Assembly (NCBI GenBank): GCA_029204225.1
Contig: CM055092.1
Span: 75,828,345-75,892,344, forward strand
Direction of reading: 5' to 3'
From: Diphasiastrum complanatum
Lineage: Eukaryota > Streptophyta > Lycopodiopsida > Lycopodiales > Lycopodiaceae
Length of the DNA stretch: 64,000 bases
The notes beneath the pieces were generated by a model. The model searched no databases and was not told where the DNA came from. It saw only the letters and a program-made list of their open reading frames with translations. The position numbers were made by a program, and so were the translations under genes. Below are positions 1 to 10,614 of this stretch, one piece after another (position 1 is the stretch's first letter; every line of letters starts with the position of its first letter).

Positions 1-893
1 ACTTCGACTTTATCTTTGTCGACTTCAATATCTCTACTCGATATTTTGTGACCCAAAAGTATACCTTCTCTCATACCGAAAAAACATTTTTTGGGATGAA
101 GTGACAAACAAGAGTCTCGACACCTCTACAATGTAAGCTTAAGTTTCTGTATATGAGTCTTGATATTACTGTACACACAAAAATCATCAATGAAAATTTC
201 AAGAAATGTTCTTAGAAAAGCAGCGAAAATCAACATCATGATTCTTTGGAAAGTAGTTGGTGCATTACAAAGACCAAAGGGCATTTTGTTGTAGGCATAA
301 GTGCCCCAATCAGTAGTAAAAGTTGTCTTTAATAGATTCTCCTTCCTTACTCCAACTTGATTGTAACCAGATAAGCCACCACAGAAATTATAACGTTCTT
401 GCCCAGCGACCTGGTCTAAAATGAAATCCGTGAAGGGTAATGGATGGTGATCTTTCTTTGTAGCAGCATTCAGCTTTCTAAAATTCTGACAAATTTGTAT
501 CTTGCCAGACTTCTTATTTGGAACTACAACAATAGGAGATACTCACTCACTACTTAAAATGGGATAAATAATACTTACCTGAAGATGCTTGTTGAGTTCG
601 TCTTTCACCATTAGAGAGTACTTTGGATTAAGACGATATTGTCTCTATTTGACAGGAACTGCGTCTTCTTTAAAATCAATGCCTTTCAAATCTCCGAGCG
701 ACCGTGCAAATACATCTTGGTACTCTTTCAACAGTTCAGTAAATTTTGCTAATTTAGTCTCTCCAAGGGACTTCGAAACATGCACAAATCTTCCAGGTGC
801 AAGTTTAACTAGCTCTGTAGAGTCAGGTAGAATTATACCTTCTGTCATGCTAGCTTGGGTATGGCCATGAATCTCACGTATGGCTGACTCCAT
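1..893 (-). pseudogene. Ty3/gypsy pol remnant (reverse transcriptase, N-terminal half)
   Basis: Read on the minus strand from 893 towards 1, this is the part of a Ty3/gypsy polyprotein that links protease to reverse transcriptase and then the RT fingers and palm. Visible landmarks are YQDVFA and DLKGID (about 700-760), a VVVPNKKSGKIQICQNFRKLN stretch (about 450-540), MPFGLCNAPTTFQR (about 230-290), and the catalytic box as FIDDF (about 180-192) in place of the usual Y/F-x-DD. An in-frame TAG at 126-128 follows, then the connection motif CFFGMREGILLGHKIS (about 50-100). The element runs off the left edge of the window, so RNase H and integrase are not seen. With the stop it is a dead copy. Family assignment is secure; the lineage is not resolved. 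Confidence 0.9.
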
Positions 894-1169
894 AGATTTA
901 TTCTTGTTGTTGACCTGTACTATTTCACCAAATTCTCAAATTCTTCAAATTTGTCATCTGTATTCTCATCATTTGCATCGGAATTTTCAGAGTTCTGGTC
1001 TGCCGCTTCTAATTCACTTATATCAGCATCTACATCGCAAACCTCAAAAAATTCTTCTTGGTGCTCCGATGAATCATTATACGGTCAGACACGCAAACAA
1101 CCATTCAACATTTTGTCAGCCTAGAGAAAGTCTCGAGGAAGCTCGGAGCAAAATATAATTCCATTCGAG

Positions 1170-1732
1170 CAGACCTAACCTAGAGGAATGAAGAGCTAGA
1201 AGAGGTCAAGGCTGAGCTATTAAAGAATAAGAGCTTGAAGCAGCTCAAGCGGAGCTGATCAAGAAAGATATATCTCTCGAAGAAGTGAAAGGTAGACATG
1301 ATGCTACATTGGAGGTACTTGAAGCAATTCAGGAGTAGTCCAATGCTTTTGAAAATAAAAATATATTGCTCAAGCAGCAGATCCAAACTCTGCCAGCTTC
1401 TTTGCAGGAGGAAAGACATGCACGAGCTACTTTGTGGAGTAGTAATGAGGAGCTGAGCGACAAACATAGCAATGCAATTGACGACAAGGAGAGTGTCAAA
1501 GCAAATCAAAGCAACTCCAGGACTTTGTTGCCTAGCTACAGAATTCTGAAGACATGTTGAGAAAAGACAACCAGATTTATAAGAAACAGACGAAAGAGGC
1601 AATATTGTGGCGAATAAGCGCCGAAGTAACATTGGGAGCCTGTGTATCGCGCATGAAAAATACAGGATCGACCCAACAGCTTGGAAAGGTGTACAAGAAA
1701 GAATTATCCAGACCTTCATTAGAGCAGTTCTA
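1170..1732 (+). pseudogene. decayed coiled-coil coding region, function unknown
   Basis: Several overlapping frames give Glu/Lys/Leu-rich heptad-like peptide, for example ELEEVKAELLKNKS near 1190-1230, LKQQIQTLPASLQEERHA at 1366-1420 and KKQTKEAILWRISAEV from about 1580. The frames are linked by stops and shifts, so the region is a broken remnant. It ends where the MITE-like element begins. The same kind of coiled-coil peptide resumes after that element at 2119, so the two stretches may once have been one gene. No family is recognised. It could be a host coiled-coil protein fragment or a retroelement accessory frame. Confidence 0.4.
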
Positions 1733-2095
1733 AATCCAAAAAAGACCCTTTGTAAAAATTCTTTTTATATTTTTTCTCAAATTTTTCTTACACATGGACC
1801 AATCAAACACTCAAATTTGAAATCTACGTAACGTAACTTTTTGAGTCCACATTTTGATTTCATACTAAAAATGGCATAACGTTTTAGTAGTAAGTCCAAA
1901 TTTAGCGGAGTTTGGTGCATTGGAAAGCGCTTAACAAGGGCTTTCCAATGATATGCTATATGACATACTTCTAAGCTACAATTAAAAAGTTATGGCAAGT
2001 CAAAAGTATTAGTGTTATAATATTTTAATAATAAAAAATGCATCTTGCACGAATACTTAAAGGGTCTTTTTGGAAATCAAAACTCCTCTAATGCC
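1720..2095. mobile_element. MITE-like element, copy 1
   Basis: An AT-rich, non-coding element of about 375 bp with imperfect terminal inverted repeats. The left end begins CATTAGAGCAGTTCTAAATC and the right end finishes with AACTCCTCTAATG after AAAGGGTCTTTTTGG. Inside lies a stem-loop (1920-1948, arms around GGAAAGCGC and GGGCTTTCC). The whole element recurs in opposite orientation at 39660-40037. Related end fragments lie at 21218-21251 and 36965-37095, and the stem-loop module alone at 5061-5390. No transposase is encoded, so it would be non-autonomous. The target-site duplication is not clear: a CAG stands on each side of the inner part, but neighbouring bases also match the inverted repeat. 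Confidence 0.7.
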
Positions 2096-2118
2096 AGCTA
2101 CAGTGCCTTCAACCCCAA

Positions 2119-3388
2119 ATGGCTGCATATGAGAAATTAAAAGAAAAACTAAAAGAGGCTAAGTTTCAATCAAGCCAAATCCAGAATTTTGAAGATGAAG
2201 AACCTGTCCAGCACCAGGACCAGTCCACACAGATGGATGAGCCAGCCAAAGATAAGTCAAAGAAGGCCATCCAAACGGAGATTATTTTTAAGAAAATCCA
2301 GAAAGATCAAGAGGTCCAGACTGACCTTGAGGATGTTGCGAAGCCGAAATCATCCAGTGACAAAGCTGCTGCAGATCAACCAGCGACTCTAGCCATCATT
2401 TTCCAGCAGGCTGAAGCATCACCAAGTGGGATAGAAAAGCGAAAGAACAAGGTAGTGTATTCACTGCTAAGGACAGAATTTCAAACATTCCAGCAGGAAC
2501 TAACTTCTTTTCTTCCACCTTTCTATAGTCCAGAACTCCAAGGGAGAATGGATTACCTTCTTTTACCAAAACTTTTTGGTTATACTAAAGAACAATGGGA
2601 AAGCCTTTGAACTTTCTCTAATCTAAACACTTTTTGGGCCAAGCTAACAGTTCACCAAAAAGGTATCCTTGCTCTTGCCATTGTTCAAAATAAGTTCAAT
2701 GTGCAAACTAACTATATCCATGTTGTTATAGGATCTTTGTATATATATATATCCTAGAGTATCTAAAAACATTTGAAAACAATATTTTATCTACTCTGGA
2801 TGAGTATCAGAATAAGCTAGACTCAATTAACATTTTCGATGTTAAAGAAGTTGTCCCTAGCCCTAATTCAGTTCCTTCCAAATTTTTTAGTCGAATATTA
2901 TTCCCTGATCAATCTACACGGATTGGGGAGCTAACTATTCTCATTATTTGGAGGAAGTTAAAACAAATAATATACTTCCTTCCACTAATCCAATAACCAG
3001 ACCATACCATACTTACAATTATGTAAATATTGGTTCTCTCATTTCCTATGCACTTCTATCTATTCAACAATTGTACATTAAAGAGAAATTTCCAAAGTAT
3101 ACATATGTTGCTCTCTCACTAATTGTCCCTTCTGCTGAGATGTCTGAAATCTTGTCAAAAGATAGTTGGTACACTCATCTTGTAAATAACGCATTGATCG
3201 ATAACCCCCTTGCACCATTGGGCAATCGTGGAATCGGAGGTTATGCAAATTTATCTTTTCAAGAAGATTACAACCAGAAGAACAATTACTTCCTTGCTAC
3301 AAAAGGGATGACCCTAGAACAAGTTAATGAAAAAAATGAAGCCCGAGCAAAAGTCATTTTTCATAGAAAGCCAGCCAGCAGGAAGTGA
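2119..3388 (+). pseudogene. unidentified decayed coding region
   Basis: An open frame from 2119 (MAAYEKLKEKLKEAKF) runs to a TGA at 2608-2610. It is lysine/glutamate-rich and predicted coiled-coil for the first 130 residues, then becomes globular (LPPFYSPELQGRMDYLLLPK). Coding sense continues in shifted frames past 2760 (FENNILSTLDEYQNKLDSIN) and ends in an open stretch 2948-3388 with LYIKEKFPKYTYVALSLIVP and a basic C-terminus RAKVIFHRKPASRK. At least two frameshifts are needed to join the parts, and a TA-rich patch near 2740-2755 marks one break. I do not recognise the family. Position and composition fit a gag-like or other transposon-borne protein, but a host gene fragment is equally possible. 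Confidence 0.45.
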
Positions 3389-5045
3389 CAAAGGAGAATG
3401 TAAGAAATTTGTTTGCGAGCCGCCGCACAGCTGAGGAAGGGGATATGTGGAGCCTCATGATCCCACATTATCCAAAGCCATTGTTTTATATTGCAAAAAT
3501 TTTTAATTTTTATACATGTAAATGTGCTATAGTGTCTAAATTTATGTAAAGGCCTATTTGCATTTTGTGAATTCACATTTAGGTTAGAACTCACGACGTT
3601 TTGTGCGATGTTCTATAGAGACACAGTAGCAGATCTCAACCGACATCTTAACGGTTGGTAAATGACATTGAGGCCGGTGATCGTTCCTATAAGAACGACA
3701 CTTCATGCCATTGTATAGATGCACAGATTTGAGTATCAATAGAGAGATAAGAGATCCAGTTTCTATAAGCTTGGGCATTCTTTCCCTCTGCCATGTTTTA
3801 CAGCATTACTTCTTATCAATTGAGCGAATACACTCCATATGATCTATAATTGTTTGTGAAACTTCTCTATCTGTGTCACACATATTTCTCATGTCTTACT
3901 GAATTTTAACTACTCTAACGTGGATTTTTAGGCATCACCAGAGAGGGACAATTTTAAATAACGTGTGCAGGGAATTAGTCGAAGCTGTTAAGCATAACCA
4001 TAAAGCTGAACATCTTTCAATTCTAAATGAGCTATGTGTCCAGATAATGAATTTGTTTGTACACGTTAGGAGATGATCTAGAAAAGGATGTACTAAATCC
4101 CCGCAACCAGTGAGACATAGTCGTCAAACTTTTATGATGCAAAGTCCATAGGCACAAGTTACGAAGTGGCACCTGTCACCTATCTCCATAAACATATCCC
4201 TCAACTTTAGCCTATATGACCCACTTTATGAATTGAGAAGAGAGTATGTCAGCAAGAGACCTAGGACATATGATATTGACATGCAAAATTGTAAGCCATA
4301 CTCCTATGACTTAAAGGGAATAAATGTCGGGGAGAGACTCAAGAGATAATGCCCTAAACTCCACAAACCATAGGTTATATCCTTTCACCATAGGAAGAGG
4401 CATCGTATGACACAAATGTCACTAGTGTGCATATACGACTTATCCGTGTACCAATGACTTAAAGACAGTCCTTGAAATCAACAAAATTGCTTGTGGGGAA
4501 AAAGCTTTATGGGGGCCAGGCAAGGCAATATCATGTGAATGAGATGGTGTATGGATATCCCAGAGGTAGTAAAGAGGATGAGGGTCAACATAAGAGGACC
4601 TATAGAGAATGAATGAAAGCTTTTCAAGCAAATGAATTTAGATTGAACCTAGAGGTCGGATCTAGGGTGGGGGACCTCCTGTGGCTCCCTTTTAGAATCT
4701 GTTCGAGTCTTGCAAACATCCCATAAGGCTGGGAGCCTATTAGGACTAAATTGTCGATCTAGAGTCTCCCGAGGTTCAGTTAGATCCTACCCAAGCACAC
4801 AATATTTAGCATTGCTTTATAGATCGAGAATATGAGAAGTCAAGTCGAGCACTGAACCGAGTAGCCATGTCATCTCCCAAGTGGTCATACCTTTGAGAGC
4901 CAAGAAAACTCTCATTGACCCGGGAGTATGGGGTGATCGGGACAGCCCCCGAGATTGGAAATGACGTTACCCTGATCACTTGCGTAAGGGCATTGTGTGC
5001 CCTTCCCCCACTAGGGATCTTCCGACGGGACCAATCCTTCAACGG
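3389..5045. other. no gene recognised
   Basis: Intergenic sequence of about 1.6 kb. Short open frames on the minus strand (3361-3594, 3584-3778, 4440-4631, 4806-5042) have no recognisable motif and look accidental. The part from 4640 to 5045 is more GC-rich than its surroundings and could be an old LTR or other repeat, but no terminal repeat or primer-binding site was found. Confidence 0.4.
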
Positions 5046-5060
5046 AAAATCCGCCTAACA

Positions 5061-5390
5061 GTTTGGTGCGTTAGAAAGCGCTTGACGAGCGCTTTCCAAT
5101 GATATGTCACGTGACATACTTTCAAGCTACGGTTAAAAAAGTTATGGCAATTCAAAAGTATGGGGATTTTATCAATCATAATTTTTTGAGTCCACATTAA
5201 AAATGACATAACTTTTTAGCGGTAAGTCCAATTTCAGCGGAGCTTGTTAGTGTCTAAGAAAGCACTTGACGAGTGCTTTCCAATGATATGTTACATGACA
5301 TACTTCCGAGTACGGTTAAAAAATTATTGCAAGTCAAATGTATTAATTTAAAATAGTGTATAATAATACAAAAGTGCATTTCTACCCAAG
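5061..5390 (+). repeat. tandem pair of the MITE internal stem-loop module
   Basis: Two diverged direct copies of the inner part of the MITE-like element at 1720-2095. Each has the run GTTTGGTGCRTTRGAAAGC or its decayed form, a hairpin (GAAAGCGCTTGACGAGCGCT at 5074-5096; GAAAGCACTT...GTGCTTTC at 5258-5280) and then CCAATGATATG and GACATACTT. The terminal inverted repeats are missing here. The base changes in the second hairpin occur on both arms (GCGCTT/GAGCGC against GCACTT/GAGTGC), so pairing is kept. Confidence 0.7.
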
Positions 5391-5545
5391 AAAGGTAGTG
5401 TCCTTGAAAGTACATGTACTACCACCAAACCATGGTTTTAGCCTCCTTGCGATGACCATATGCCAAGACTTCTACTATTTCCTGCAATGAATGTCGAATG
5501 ATGTCGTTATATGTGCTGCATATCATACAAACAAAATATAAATCA

Positions 5546-6310
5546 CTACCACAAGTATCGTATATATTTGTCTATAATAGTGTTACACCGAAATCTTACC
5601 ATATAATGTGTTATATGATCTGTTCCCCATGCACTTCGAACTGCATCCACAAATTCACTGGTTGTTTTTTGTATCATTTGTACATCAGTACATTTGAAAA
5701 TTGATCGTTTCTCAAGTATTTCACCATGTTGTCTAATTTTTTCCAAACTTCTACTTTGAGTAGTCGAGTAGAACCGAGTTCTTCAAAATCTTGAGTTGTA
5801 GCTATTATCTCTTTCCAAACCAAATACTGAATCTTGGTTTCTTTGCCAGAATAATTTGATAATAATCCACGAGCTTTGGATCTTCTAATGCTCGGTTTGC
5901 ATGGAATATTTTTTGATTGTCATCTTTTTTAATTTTAACATGGCCTTTATGTAAGCCTGCTTTAGACAATACATCCTCTAATCTAGATATAGCTTGTTTC
6001 GAAGATGACTCTGGCTCGATATTCCATGCAAACAAGATGTGAAGATAGATTATTTTTTCTATTATACGCACCTCTGCATGCAATGTATAAATATGAACAT
6101 TCTCAATAGGAATCGGTAGTATTAGGATGCTCTCAATCTCTTGATATTCTTGTACTTATTGTCATGTCTTCTGCTGCTAGTTGTAAAATGACGCAAAGAA
6201 GATTTCAACGTTTGAATCTCCTTCTTGAACATCTCATTTTCTTCCAAGCAAGTAATCAATTTTGTAGATTTTTCTTTGCAATCTTTTGATACTTTCCTTA
6301 ATTCCTCCAC
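5546..6310 (-). pseudogene. unidentified decayed coding region
   Basis: Three minus-strand frames read as protein in order: a coiled-coil segment (6310-6122, EELRKVSKDCKEKSTKLITC), then a globular stretch beginning before 6083 (PIPIENVHIYTLHAEVRIIE) and running to 5805 (SIWFGKR), then 5746-5546 (MEKIRQHGEILEKRSIFKCT). Frame changes separate them. Either short introns or frameshifts could explain that, and splice sites are not convincing. No family is recognised. The coiled-coil piece has the same flavour as the one at 1170-1732. Confidence 0.4.
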
Positions 6311-8259
6311 TCAGAAATGTATTCTTTGCAATGAATGTGCATTCCCATAGAATTTCAAATTCCTAAGAGTGATATCTCAACTTATAGCGAATGGTCACAA
6401 TAGTGTATTATCATTTTTAACTCTTTAACGAACCAAATAGTGGTAATCTCCCTGTAAAAAGTTAATGGCAAAAAAAAAATCTATATGCACAACCTGAAAG
6501 TGCACAAAAAAAAATTACATTTTTTTAAAAACCTATGTGAAGGTTAATGTAAAACAAATCTTAGGAGGGTGAAGGTCGTCCTCTCTAGGCATTCCACTCA
6601 GGAACGACATCGGCTCGAGGGCGATAGCCCGAGGATGGTAGCCCAAGGGCATAAGCCCTTCCTCAGGCGAAATATCCTAAAAAGATGACCTTCCCAGCCA
6701 AGTTTTAGTTTTGACTTCTTTTCAATGATTTTGTTGCCATTAATACACTCATCTTTTGCATAGAAGGTGCATGTAAAAAAGAGTAAATAACTTTTTCATG
6801 CACCTTGTAAAAAATGTTTCCAAAAAAATAAAAGGGGGCGCATCCCTTTTCTTCATTAAAAAAGTAAAAATTATACCAAAAGAAATATAAATGTTGAAAT
6901 TAGGTAAAGCTTCTGCTCCTTCCTTGGGCCCTTTCAGTGAGCCAAATTGGCCTCTATGATGATCCAGTGCTTGCCAGAAACCTATAATCCCTTGAAAAAA
7001 ACCTACTAGATTTTTAAATCACCTACTATTTTTTTTGTAGATTCTCATAGCCTACATGTTTGAGCAATTATAGATTATGAGCCTATGAAATATTATTTTA
7101 TAGGTTTTAATTTTCTTATAAATTAGTAATTAATTTTCTTTTTGTTTAAGATTTTAGAAATAATCAATTTGGTTCTAGACTTTAACACATTCTATCAATG
7201 GCCCATAATAAAGTTTTAACACGCCCATAATAAAGTTTTAATAAAGTACATGAGAGTTTACTTCTTGTTAAATACAAAGATCATACATGTATTTCTTGAT
7301 CATTATTAAATTCTAATATATATCAAAATGTACAAATTTATCATTATGATAAATTGATTATTGCAGTATCATAATTTATGTGTTTTCTAGTTCTTGCCTT
7401 GTAAATTCTCATCTCAATTTGCTTGCTAGCAAAAAAATACAAATTTACATCAATTAATCATTTTGTTTACTTAATTTATGTGTAAGCTTTAAATGGATCT
7501 ACCTACTTTACTACACATAAATTCTTTGCATTTGAAAACAATAAAAAAAAAAGTTGTCAATTTTGTAAAAGTCAATTCATTGTAAGCGTTTTACGAAGTT
7601 GAGTTTTTGGAGGAAGATGCTAGTTCCATTCCTATACTTTGTCGGCTTTGTCGAACGATGATCCAAAATTTGAATCTATTGAAATCTTAATGAAAATAAA
7701 TAAATGCCTTATAAAGCTTTGTATAAAAATTTGAGATGTCTTGAAATTTTTATTTTTGAGACTTCTCCTTCCCATTTTGTGAGCTTTTGACTCATAAGTT
7801 GCTAAAAAGTCTACATTTTTTTTAAAGTTTTATGTTAGGTTGAAAAATAAGTTTTCTGAAGCACTAGTAGTGGAAACCTAAAGCATACAAATGAGAAAGC
7901 TAAAAAGGACAACGTGACAAATTGGGGAGCCAAAAAGGACAACGTGAATGACTAGTGAATGAATAAACAATAAACCTTTACTTTAAAGTTTATGTGTCTT
8001 CCCAAGGGGTGAGCACTGAGATTCCGACAAGTGAAACATATAATGGAATAAGCATGTTAAGTACAATAATTCAATAATTCTTTGTCGCATGTTTTATTGA
8101 TTGTCAAAGCATTCGGTACAAATGATCCAGATTCGAGAGTGGAGAGGAGACGTTTCTTCAAGCTTTTAGAGCGAAGGAAGAGCAAGCGGCAACATTATTC
8201 AGACGAGCGACCATATTGTAAAAAGTAGGGAGACGAGAAAGGGCTACAGACGTAACGAG
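6311..8259. other. AT-rich intergenic region upstream of the glycosyltransferase
   Basis: No open frame with coding character was found in these two kilobases. The stretch 6560-6680 is GC-richer with short inverted runs around GCCCGAGG and GGGCATAAGCCC. The last 200 bases must hold the promoter and 5' leader of the gene at 8260, but no TATA box could be assigned with confidence. Confidence 0.5.
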
Positions 8260-9795
8260 ATGAGCTCAACCGTAGTTGCTCATGCGGTGATCGTTCCCTT
8301 TCCTTTCCATGGCCACATTTTGCCAGCCCTCAGTCTCGCCCGAGTTCTGGCCGCCAAGGGACTCTTCGTCACCTTCGTCCTCTCTCAGCATCGCATCACC
8401 GGTCCTCGATCTGCTGCCTCCCATCTTTGCTCCCTTCAGAATTCTATTCCCTCCTTTTTCCGCCTCGTCGCCATCCCTGATCCTCTACAGTCTCATGACC
8501 TTGTTTGTGGCGTCGACGAGGGTTTGGAGTCAGCGACAGCAGAGGTGGAGCGCTCGCAGCTCATGCAGCAGCCTTTTGAGCGCCTCATGGATGATTTGAT
8601 GGCAGCTGATGGCTTCCCTGGACCTCCGGTTTGCATTATCTCTGATGCCTGGCTTAGTTGGACACAAGAAATAGCAGATAAGTTTCACATACTCAGATAT
8701 GTGTTCTATCCTTCCCAGCCAACAGTTTTGGCACCTCTGTTTTACGTGCCGGTTTTGCAAGCTCAAGGGCGCCTTCCCTTGAAGGCATCTCGAGCCCCTG
8801 ATGATGTTGAAGCTTGCGATGAAGAACATCTCGTTAGGATTCCTAATATGCCCCCTTTGCGTAATCTAGATTGCAACAGCCTTCTTCTAGAGACCTATAG
8901 AAAGTCTCTTCATGATGCATTCATACGTAATTGGATTATCGTTCACAAGGCAGCGGGTGTACTCATAAATAGCTTCTATGAATTGGATACCCTTCCCATT
9001 GATGCTCTGAGAAATCGTACTCTAAATCCAAGTAACGTAGATATACTTACGGTAGGGCCTTTACATTCCTCTGCCACATTTGTTTATCCAGCATCTGAAG
9101 CTACTGAAGGTAGGAATGTTGTCAGTCAGGAAGAAAAGCAGTGTTTGAAATGGTTAGATAACCAATCTACTTCCTCGGTTTTGTACATCTCGTTTGGCAC
9201 CATCTTTCTTCCTTCACTGGCTCAGATTCATGAGATTGCATTAGGCCTAGAAGCCAGCGAACAATCCTTCCTATGGATGTTGCGGCCACCTGCTGGCATT
9301 CTATGCCCATTGCAAGAGTTCGATGGTTCCACCATTCTTCCAGAGGGTTTTCTGTCTCGCATACAGAGAAGGGGTCTCATTATCGTTAACTGGGCACCCC
9401 AGAAGCTGATCCTTTCTCACCCTTCCACCGGCGCATTCTTCACACACTGTGGGTGGAATTCTACGCTTGAAAGCATCTGCATGGGAGTGCCAACGGTTGC
9501 ATTTCCTCAGTTTGCAGATCAAAGAACAAATTGCAATCTCTTGGTCAACCAGCTGAAGGTGGGGCTGGAGCCTCACAGACAAGCCGATGGATTAATAGAG
9601 AGGGGTGAAGTGGAGAGAGTTGCAAGGATTATGTTAACAAGGACGGAGGGAATAGAAATGAGGAGCAGGGCCAAGCAATGGAGCACTGCAGCATTTAAAG
9701 CTGTGGAAAAGGGTGGATCTTCAGATCGGAATTTAGAATCCTTTGCCATGAAGATGAAGCAACTGTGTTTCAAAACATGGAAACTTTCAAACTAG
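8260..9795 (+). CDS. UDP-glycosyltransferase (family 1, plant PSPG type)
   Basis: A complete, intronless 511-residue frame, the usual length for plant UGTs, which move a sugar from a UDP-sugar to a hydroxyl or carboxyl group of a small molecule in the cytosol. The N-terminus has the PFPFHGHILP motif; His19 matches the catalytic histidine and Asp129 (IISDAW) its charge-relay partner. The 44-residue donor-binding PSPG box runs from Trp378 (WAPQKLILSHPSTGAFFTHC) to Gln421 (FADQ), with HCGWNS and the final Asp-Gln in place. A final Gln usually goes with UDP-glucose, but donor and acceptor cannot be told from sequence. There is no signal peptide or membrane anchor, as expected. The ATG at 8260 gives the standard distance to PFPF. 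This is the only clearly intact non-transposon gene in the window and appears to be a resident host gene. Confidence 0.96.
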   Translation: MSSTVVAHAVIVPFPFHGHILPALSLARVLAAKGLFVTFVLSQHRITGPRSAASHLCSLQNSIPSFFRLVAIPDPLQSHDLVCGVDEGLESATAEVERSQLMQQPFERLMDDLMAADGFPGPPVCIISDAWLSWTQEIADKFHILRYVFYPSQPTVLAPLFYVPVLQAQGRLPLKASRAPDDVEACDEEHLVRIPNMPPLRNLDCNSLLLETYRKSLHDAFIRNWIIVHKAAGVLINSFYELDTLPIDALRNRTLNPSNVDILTVGPLHSSATFVYPASEATEGRNVVSQEEKQCLKWLDNQSTSSVLYISFGTIFLPSLAQIHEIALGLEASEQSFLWMLRPPAGILCPLQEFDGSTILPEGFLSRIQRRGLIIVNWAPQKLILSHPSTGAFFTHCGWNSTLESICMGVPTVAFPQFADQRTNCNLLVNQLKVGLEPHRQADGLIERGEVERVARIMLTRTEGIEMRSRAKQWSTAAFKAVEKGGSSDRNLESFAMKMKQLCFKTWKLSN

Positions 9796-9824
9796 CAACA
9801 AGATCATGAAATATTGAGGTTTAG

Positions 9825-9830
9825 AATAAA
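9825..9830 (+). terminator. candidate polyadenylation signal AATAAA
   Basis: A canonical AATAAA lies 30 bases after the stop codon of the glycosyltransferase, in an AT-rich 3' flank. It is the best candidate for that gene's cleavage signal; no transcript evidence is available. Confidence 0.55.
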
Positions 9831-10010
9831 GTACATCCCGATCTGATATTATCCAAAGCATTATTTGTTTGTGAGTAGGAAGAGCAGAATTGTAATTGTC
9901 TGTCTGTCAGCAAGATACTGCAGAGATGATATCAAGTTTCTCTTTCCATGATGAACTATACTTCTCATGACCTTACATTCTTCTCAGTCATCAAAGTCTG
10001 TTTTTTGCAG

Positions 10011-10075
10011 GCTCAACATCTGACGACGAGCTATTTGTTATGCTTGTAGAGCGCTTGCGAACTGTGATGGTTGAG
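10011..10075 (+). pseudogene. orphan exon-like segment
   Basis: A 65-base segment is bounded by a strong acceptor (CTGTTTTTTGCAG before it) and a strong donor (GTAAGC after it). It is open in a frame reading GSTSDDELFVMLVERLRTVM. No neighbouring exon of the same gene was found within the window on this strand. It may be an alternative 3' exon of the glycosyltransferase transcript, a remnant of a gene destroyed by the insertion at 10615, or a captured exon. The peptide family is not recognised. Confidence 0.4.
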
Positions 10076-10520
10076 GTAAGCTGCCAGTGTCAGGATCATT
10101 CGGTTTGATCTAGCGACTTGTGACTTGATAGTTTGATACAGAACGGAGAAAAAGGCGTGAATTCTAAACATGTGTTTTCCAATTTACCGGAGTCCCGTAA
10201 AGGCTCGGGTATACATTACTGCAGCTCAACAAACGGGAATTTTTCCATGGAATTTGATTCATAATATATGAGTATGTAAGACTGGTTGCCAAGAGAAGAT
10301 GGTAGTGTGGATAAAAGTTACACTCACGTGGTTTATGCCCATGTTCTCATTTGAGCCACCTAGAAATGATGAAAATAGATCTTTCTTTTTTTTGTCATGC
10401 ATAATTGGAAGGGACTTCAGTTGATGGCTTATCAACTTTGCTTTTATTGCTAGCTTAGGTAGTGATTACCTTCTAGAGAGGCCATGGACACTCATTAAGT
10501 TGTTTGGTGTACAAATCTAT

Positions 10521-10614
10521 GAAAGCTAATGTGAACAAGCATATGACTTGCACATACTCTAGGGTGCTTACTATGCATGTGTCCTGTATTGAAAGCTAAT
10601 GTGAACTTGCACAT
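10521..10614 (+). repeat. host tandem repeat interrupted by the transposon
   Basis: A unit beginning GAAAGCTAATGTGAAC, then TTGCACATACTCTAGGGTGC and ACTATGCATG, starts at 10521. It starts again at 10591, where it is cut after TTGCACAT at 10614. The rest of the second unit (ACATACTCTAGGGTGC, ACTATGCATG, TGTATTGATG) resumes at 18751. This shows what the empty site looked like and fixes the edges of the inserted element. Confidence 0.85.
10611..10614 (+). repeat. left target-site duplication ACAT
   Basis: ACAT directly before the element; the same four bases follow its right end at 18751-18754. In the uninterrupted neighbouring unit (10552-10555) ACAT occurs once at the same place, which supports duplication on insertion. 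Confidence 0.75.

Noticed and set aside
4806-5042. Minus-strand open frame in the GC-richer stretch
   Set aside because: No motif, no neighbour in frame, and composition explains its openness.
8309-9773. Other open frames within the glycosyltransferase gene
   Set aside because: They overlap an intact, motif-complete gene in other frames and have no domain of their own.
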